Source: Streptomyces broussonetiae (GTDB taxonomy: Bacteria; Actinomycetota; Actinomycetes; Streptomycetales; Streptomycetaceae). Taken from it: a stretch of 64,000 bases of DNA. This document shows, piece by piece, positions 60,276-64,000 of this stretch. The DNA lies in assembly GCF_009796285.1 (NCBI RefSeq), contig NZ_CP047020.1, forward strand, positions 4,774,001 through 4,838,000, read 5' to 3'. Made by a program: the position numbers and the translations under genes. A model generated the notes under the pieces. It was not told the origin of the DNA. It did no database searches and was given only the letters and a program-made list of their open reading frames with translations. Numbering within the stretch: the stretch's first letter is position 1; each line of letters opens with the position of its first letter.

Positions 60276-61712
60276 ATGAACGCCCCGCACCCTCCGAAAG
60301 TGGCTGGAATCGATCCAACGGTTCCGACGCCCGCACACACTGTCGCGCCCGTACCCCCCGCCCCCGGCGCCACGTCCTCCCCCGACGCCGCTCCCGTGCC
60401 CGCACCGGCCGCCCCCGCGCCCGGTGCCCTCCTCCAGGACCGGCTGGCCGGCTGGGTCTCGGACCTGACGACCCTCCACGAACTCACCGAACACCTCTCC
60501 CGCACGAACGCGCTGGATCCCGCCCTGCACGAGCTGCTGCGCGCCGGAGCCGCCCTGGTCGGCGCCCGTCGCGGCCTCGTCGTCCTGGAGCCCGCCGACG
60601 GACTCGGCCCCCGTGTCACCCTCGGCCTCGGCCTCGGCCACGCCGACCTCGGCCACATCGAGACCGTCCCGCGCGGCGCCCTGCCCTACGACACCGGTGC
60701 CGCCGCCGAGATCGCCCACCCCGACCTGCTCGCCGAGGACGGCCTCGACCCCCGCCACCGCGAGGTCGCCGCACGGCTCGGCTACGCCGCCAGCTACGCC
60801 CTGCCCCTCGCCTCCGACTCCGCCGGCCGCCTCGGCGCCGCGGTCTGGCTCTACGACGAACCGGCCGAGCCCGACGAGCGCCGGCGCCATCTGGCCGGCC
60901 TCTACGTCCGGCACGCCACCGAGCACCTGGCCCGGCTGCTGGAGGTGGAACGCACACGCGCGCGCGTGGCGACCATCACCGAGGAACTGCTGCCCTCCCG
61001 GCTGCCCCGCGTGCCCGGCGTCCAGCTCGCCGCCCGGCACCGCACCGGCCCGCACGGCGGCGGCGACTGGTACGACGCGCTGCCGCTGCCCGACGCCGCC
61101 CTCGGCCTGTCCGTCGGCTCGGTCACCGGCTGCGGCCCGAGCGCGGTGGCCGCCATGGGCCGCCTGCGCGCCTCTTTGCGGGCCTACGCCGTGATGGAGG
61201 GCGAGGACCCGGTCGCCGTCCTGTCCGACCTGGAGCTGCTGCTGCGGCTGACCGAGCCCGCCCGCTCGGCCACCGCCCTGTTCGCCTACTGCGAGCCCGC
61301 CCTGCGCAAGATCACCCTGGCCGGCGCCGGACACAGCCCGCCGCTGCTGATCGGCGAGCGGCGCACCGAGTTCGCCGAGACCTCCGTCTCCGCGCCGCTC
61401 GGCATGCTCGCCTGCTGGGAGGCGCCGAGCGTGGAGATCCAGGCCGAGGCCGGCGACACGGTCCTGCTCTACACCGACGGCCTGCTGCACCGTACCGGCG
61501 ACCCCATGGACCGCGCCTTCGCCCGGCTGCACACGGCCGCCGCGAGCATCCCGCGCGCGCTGCGCCACGACCCCGGCGCCGTCGCCGACCACATCCTGCG
61601 CACCGTCCTGCCGGACGGCCCGGACATGGGCGTTCCGCCCGGTCGGGGACATGCGAGGCCGGGGGAGGACGGCGAGGAGGACGTGGTCCTGCTCGCGGCC
61701 CGCTTCGACTGA
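60276..61712 (+). CDS. GAF-SpoIIE protein with substituted phosphatase metal ligands
   Basis: A 478-aa protein. A Pro/Ala-rich N-terminus (1-52) is followed by a GAF domain (about 60-225) and a SpoIIE/PP2C domain (about 240-478). HGGGDWYDAL and LLYTDGLLHRTG are kept, but the central VGDVxGHG motif reads VGSVTGCG (Asp to Ser, His to Cys) and the terminal DD is EED. The missing Asp binds metal in active enzymes, so this may be a pseudophosphatase that senses a ligand through GAF and binds anti-anti-sigma partners. Confidence 0.87.
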   Translation: MNAPHPPKVAGIDPTVPTPAHTVAPVPPAPGATSSPDAAPVPAPAAPAPGALLQDRLAGWVSDLTTLHELTEHLSRTNALDPALHELLRAGAALVGARRGLVVLEPADGLGPRVTLGLGLGHADLGHIETVPRGALPYDTGAAAEIAHPDLLAEDGLDPRHREVAARLGYAASYALPLASDSAGRLGAAVWLYDEPAEPDERRRHLAGLYVRHATEHLARLLEVERTRARVATITEELLPSRLPRVPGVQLAARHRTGPHGGGDWYDALPLPDAALGLSVGSVTGCGPSAVAAMGRLRASLRAYAVMEGEDPVAVLSDLELLLRLTEPARSATALFAYCEPALRKITLAGAGHSPPLLIGERRTEFAETSVSAPLGMLACWEAPSVEIQAEAGDTVLLYTDGLLHRTGDPMDRAFARLHTAAASIPRALRHDPGAVADHILRTVLPDGPDMGVPPGRGHARPGEDGEEDVVLLAARFD

Positions 61713-61872
61713 GCACGGCACCGCCCCCGCCGGTATGACCGGGCATAACAGGTCATCCGACCCTGGTCCACCCGCGGTACGACCGTACGATGATGGAGGC
61801 CCCCCGCTCGGACACGATCGTGAGCGTCGCGGGCCGCCGGGGGAGATCACACGCCGTACCGAGGAGGATCAC

Positions 61873-63357
61873 GTGGCCGACGAACTCAACCCGGCCGTGC
61901 CCGACGCTGCCACCGCAGCGGGCCCGGAGACTGAGTCCGAGGAGCCCATCAAGCAGCGGAAGAACGGCCTGTACCCGGGCGTCTCCGACGAGCTGGCCGA
62001 GAACATGCAGTCCGGCTGGGCCGACACGGAACTGCGTGACCTGAAGCCGATCGCGCAGGCCGCCGAGACCGCGCGCCGCCGCGCCGCGCTCTCCGCCCGC
62101 TTCCCGGGCGAGCGCCTGGTAGTCCCGGCGGGCAACCTGAAGACCCGCTCGAACGACACCGAGTACTCCTTCCGCTCCTCCGTCGAGTACGCCTACCTCA
62201 CCGGCAACCAGACCGAGGACAGCGTCCTGGTCCTGGAGCCCACCCCGGACGGCCACCAGGAGACGATCTACCTCCTGCCCCGCTCGAACCGCGAGAACGG
62301 CGAGTTCTGGCTCTCCGGCCAGGGCGAGCTGTGGGTCGGCCGCCGCCACTCCCTCACCGAGTCCGAGGCGCTCTACGGCATCCCGGCCGCCGACGTGCGC
62401 GAGCTGGCGGAGAAGCTGAAGGAGGCCACCGGTCCGGTCCGCGTGGTGCGCGGCCACGACGCCGGTATCGAGGCCGCGCTGACCGACAAGGTCACGGCCG
62501 AGCGCGACGAGGAGCTGCGCGTCTTCCTCTCCGAGGCCCGGCTGGTCAAGGACGACTTCGAGATCGGCGAGCTGCAGAAGGCCGTCGACTCGACGGTCCG
62601 CGGCTTCGAGGACGTGGTCAAGGTCCTGGACAAGGCGGAAGCCACGTCCGAGCGCTACATCGAGGGCACGTTCTTCCTCCGCGCGCGCGTGGAGGGCAAC
62701 GACATCGGCTACGGCTCCATCTGCGCCGCCGGTCCGCACGCCTGCACCCTGCACTGGGTCCGCAACGACGGCCCGGTCCGCTCCGGTGACCTGCTCCTGC
62801 TCGACGCCGGTGTGGAGACCCACACGCTGTACACCGCCGACGTCACGCGCACGCTGCCGATCAACGGCACGTACAGCGAGATCCAGAAGAAGATCTACGA
62901 CGCCGTCTACGAGGCCCAGGAGGCCGGTATCGCGGCCGTGAAGCCGGGCGCCAAGTACCGCGACTTCCACGACGCCGCCCAGCGCGTGCTCGCCGCGAAG
63001 CTCGTCGAGTGGGGCCTGGTCGAGGGCCCGGTCGAGCGCGTTCTGGAGCTGGGCCTGCAGCGCCGCTGGACCCTGCACGGCACCGGTCACATGCTCGGCA
63101 TGGACGTCCACGACTGCGCCGCCGCGCGCACCGAGACCTACGTCGACGGCACGCTGGAGCCGGGCATGGTCCTCACCGTCGAGCCGGGCCTGTACTTCCA
63201 GGCCGACGACCTGACGGTGCCGCGGGAGTACCGGGGCATCGGCGTCCGGATCGAGGACGACATCCTGGTGACCGGGGACGGCAACCGAAACCTTTCGGCC
63301 GGGCTGCCGCGCCGGTCCGACGAGGTCGAGGCGTGGATGGCCGCGCTGAAGGGCTGA
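61873..63357 (+). CDS. pepP: Xaa-Pro aminopeptidase (aminopeptidase P)
   Basis: A 494-aa two-metal peptidase that removes the first residue before Pro. An N-terminal domain (about 60-210, including RTLVVP-like RLVVPAGNLKTRSNDTEYSF) precedes the pita-bread domain with all five ligands: LLLLDAGVE and TADVTRTLP (Asp), HGTGHMLGMDVHD (His), TVEPGLY (Glu) and GVRIEDDILV (Glu). GTG 61873 follows GAGGAGGA. Cytoplasmic, no signal peptide. Confidence 0.95.
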   Translation: MADELNPAVPDAATAAGPETESEEPIKQRKNGLYPGVSDELAENMQSGWADTELRDLKPIAQAAETARRRAALSARFPGERLVVPAGNLKTRSNDTEYSFRSSVEYAYLTGNQTEDSVLVLEPTPDGHQETIYLLPRSNRENGEFWLSGQGELWVGRRHSLTESEALYGIPAADVRELAEKLKEATGPVRVVRGHDAGIEAALTDKVTAERDEELRVFLSEARLVKDDFEIGELQKAVDSTVRGFEDVVKVLDKAEATSERYIEGTFFLRARVEGNDIGYGSICAAGPHACTLHWVRNDGPVRSGDLLLLDAGVETHTLYTADVTRTLPINGTYSEIQKKIYDAVYEAQEAGIAAVKPGAKYRDFHDAAQRVLAAKLVEWGLVEGPVERVLELGLQRRWTLHGTGHMLGMDVHDCAAARTETYVDGTLEPGMVLTVEPGLYFQADDLTVPREYRGIGVRIEDDILVTGDGNRNLSAGLPRRSDEVEAWMAALKG

Positions 63358-63367
63358 TCTGCGTTTC

Positions 63368-63400
63368 AATGGCCGGGTACCGGGGAGGTGCCCGGCCATT
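63368..63400. terminator. Hairpin after pepP
   Basis: AATGGCCGGG and CCCGGCCATT form a perfect 10-bp stem with a 13-base loop between pepP and the next gene. Confidence 0.8.
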
Positions 63401-63424
63401 GGCATACCTAGGGGGAGGGTATTC

Positions 63425-64000
63425 GTGGACGACGTGTGGTCCGGTGCGGGTGTGGATCTGCATCTCGGGCCCGATGCGGGGGACGGCCGCCGGATCGGGC
63501 TGGAGCGGGCGCTCAGGGACGCCATCCGGGACGGGCGGCTCACCCCCGGGACCCGGCTGCCGGCCACCCGGCGCCTCGCGGCCGACCTCGGTGTCTCCAG
63601 GGGCACGGCGAAGGCGGCGTACGACCAGCTGGTGGCGGAGGGCTACCTGACGGCCCGGCAGGGCTCGGGCACCCGTGTCGCCGCGCTGCCCCCGCCGGCC
63701 GCCGAGCCGCCGCAGGCGCCCGCACACGCGCGTGCGCCGCGTTTCGACCTGCGCCCCGGCAGCCCTGACGTCGGCGCGTTCCCGGCCGCGGCCTGGCTGC
63801 GCGCCCTGCGCCGCGCCATCGCGACGGCACCCTCCCTGGCGTACGACTACGGCGACCCGCGCGGTCGCGTCGAACTGCGCACGGCCCTGTCCGGCTACCT
63901 GGGCCGGGCCCGCGGGGTCATCGCGCCCCCGGAGCGCATCGTCATCACCTCCGGGTACGTCCAGGGGCTCGCGCTCCTCACGCGCGTGCTGGACGGCGCC
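63425..64000 (+). CDS. MocR/PdxR-type regulator (GntR HTH plus aminotransferase fold), cut by the window end
   Basis: The first 192 residues are present. A GntR winged helix (about 20-85, LERALRDAIRDGRLTPGTRL and LAADLGVSRGTAKAAYDQLV) is joined by a Pro/Ala linker to the start of a class I PLP aminotransferase-like domain (FDLRPGSPDVGAFPAAAWLR; YGDPRGRVELRTALSGYL; IVITSGYVQGLALL). MocR proteins sense PLP or amino compounds, and PdxR members control vitamin B6 genes; the target here is not visible. The gene continues past 64000. Confidence 0.92.
   Translation, partial: MDDVWSGAGVDLHLGPDAGDGRRIGLERALRDAIRDGRLTPGTRLPATRRLAADLGVSRGTAKAAYDQLVAEGYLTARQGSGTRVAALPPPAAEPPQAPAHARAPRFDLRPGSPDVGAFPAAAWLRALRRAIATAPSLAYDYGDPRGRVELRTALSGYLGRARGVIAPPERIVITSGYVQGLALLTRVLDGA

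Overview
The window is a stretch of high-GC actinobacterial chromosome, almost certainly Streptomyces. The GC content is very high, many starts are GTG, and the families are typical of the genus: a paired set of SigB/SigF-type sigma factors, a subtilisin-inhibitor (SSI) protein, SpoIIE-type phosphatases, Prim-Pol proteins and a DUF5926 protein. From memory, the order upp, tadA, tRNA-Ser, two sigma factors, MarR-MFS-YceI, two-component system with glycosyltransferases, HtrA, GDPD and aminopeptidase P matches a core segment of the S. coelicolor chromosome read backwards. That recollection could not be checked here.

Layout. 0-6.5 kb: the frameshifted end of a MerB-like gene, then a minus-strand run (penicillin-acylase-like Ntn hydrolase, siderophore-type GNAT, DUF985 cupin, SDR, CopC-CopD fusion). 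A DtxR/DmdR-type iron box lies just upstream of the acylase. 6.5-13 kb: HhH-GPD protein, DUF308 membrane protein, small secreted and hypothetical genes, a decayed HerA-like helicase end, LytR_C protein, upp, TadA partner plus tadA, and tRNA-Ser(CGA). 13-17 kb: Dabb protein, the two SigB-family sigma genes and a lipoprotein. 17-21.8 kb: MarR regulator, an MFS exporter carrying three prealbumin-like C-terminal repeats, and a YceI protein with the same repeat at its N-terminus. 21.8-31.8 kb: PPOX protein, TetR/MFS pair with a perfect 40-bp palindrome, then a minus-strand operon of response regulator, sensor kinase, GT2-GtrA and GT39 glycosyltransferases.

32-37.5 kb: secreted sphingomyelinase, then a 3.7-kb island bounded by a 45-bp direct repeat of the 3' part of tRNA-Arg(ACG). 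The island holds a PAS-SpoIIE phosphatase, a DUF347 membrane protein, the end of a NUDIX gene, an integrase fragment and a frameshifted DUF1918 gene. It looks like the wreck of a tRNA-targeting integrative element. 37.6-44.9 kb: SSI inhibitor, a 1465-aa PAS protein with degenerate kinase and receiver parts, and a divergent TetR/MFS pair with twin operators. 44.8-50.7 kb: tandem-repeat-rich spacers around an acyl-CoA ligase and an ECF sigma factor, then an Ltp2/MaoC/MaoC-DUF35 operon like the steroid side-chain aldolase-hydratase of other actinobacteria. The operon's acyl-CoA dehydrogenase survives only as a C-terminal stub.

51-64 kb: small secreted protein, two Prim-Pol proteins (one apparently catalytically degenerate), tRNA-Ser(TGA), HtrA protease, GDPD, an RsbW-like ATPase, DUF5926, a GAF-SpoIIE protein with substituted metal ligands, aminopeptidase P, and the start of a MocR regulator. 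Regulation is a strong theme: three sigma factors, an anti-sigma-like ATPase and two SpoIIE-type proteins fit partner-switching control, and several transporter genes sit beside clear palindromic operators.
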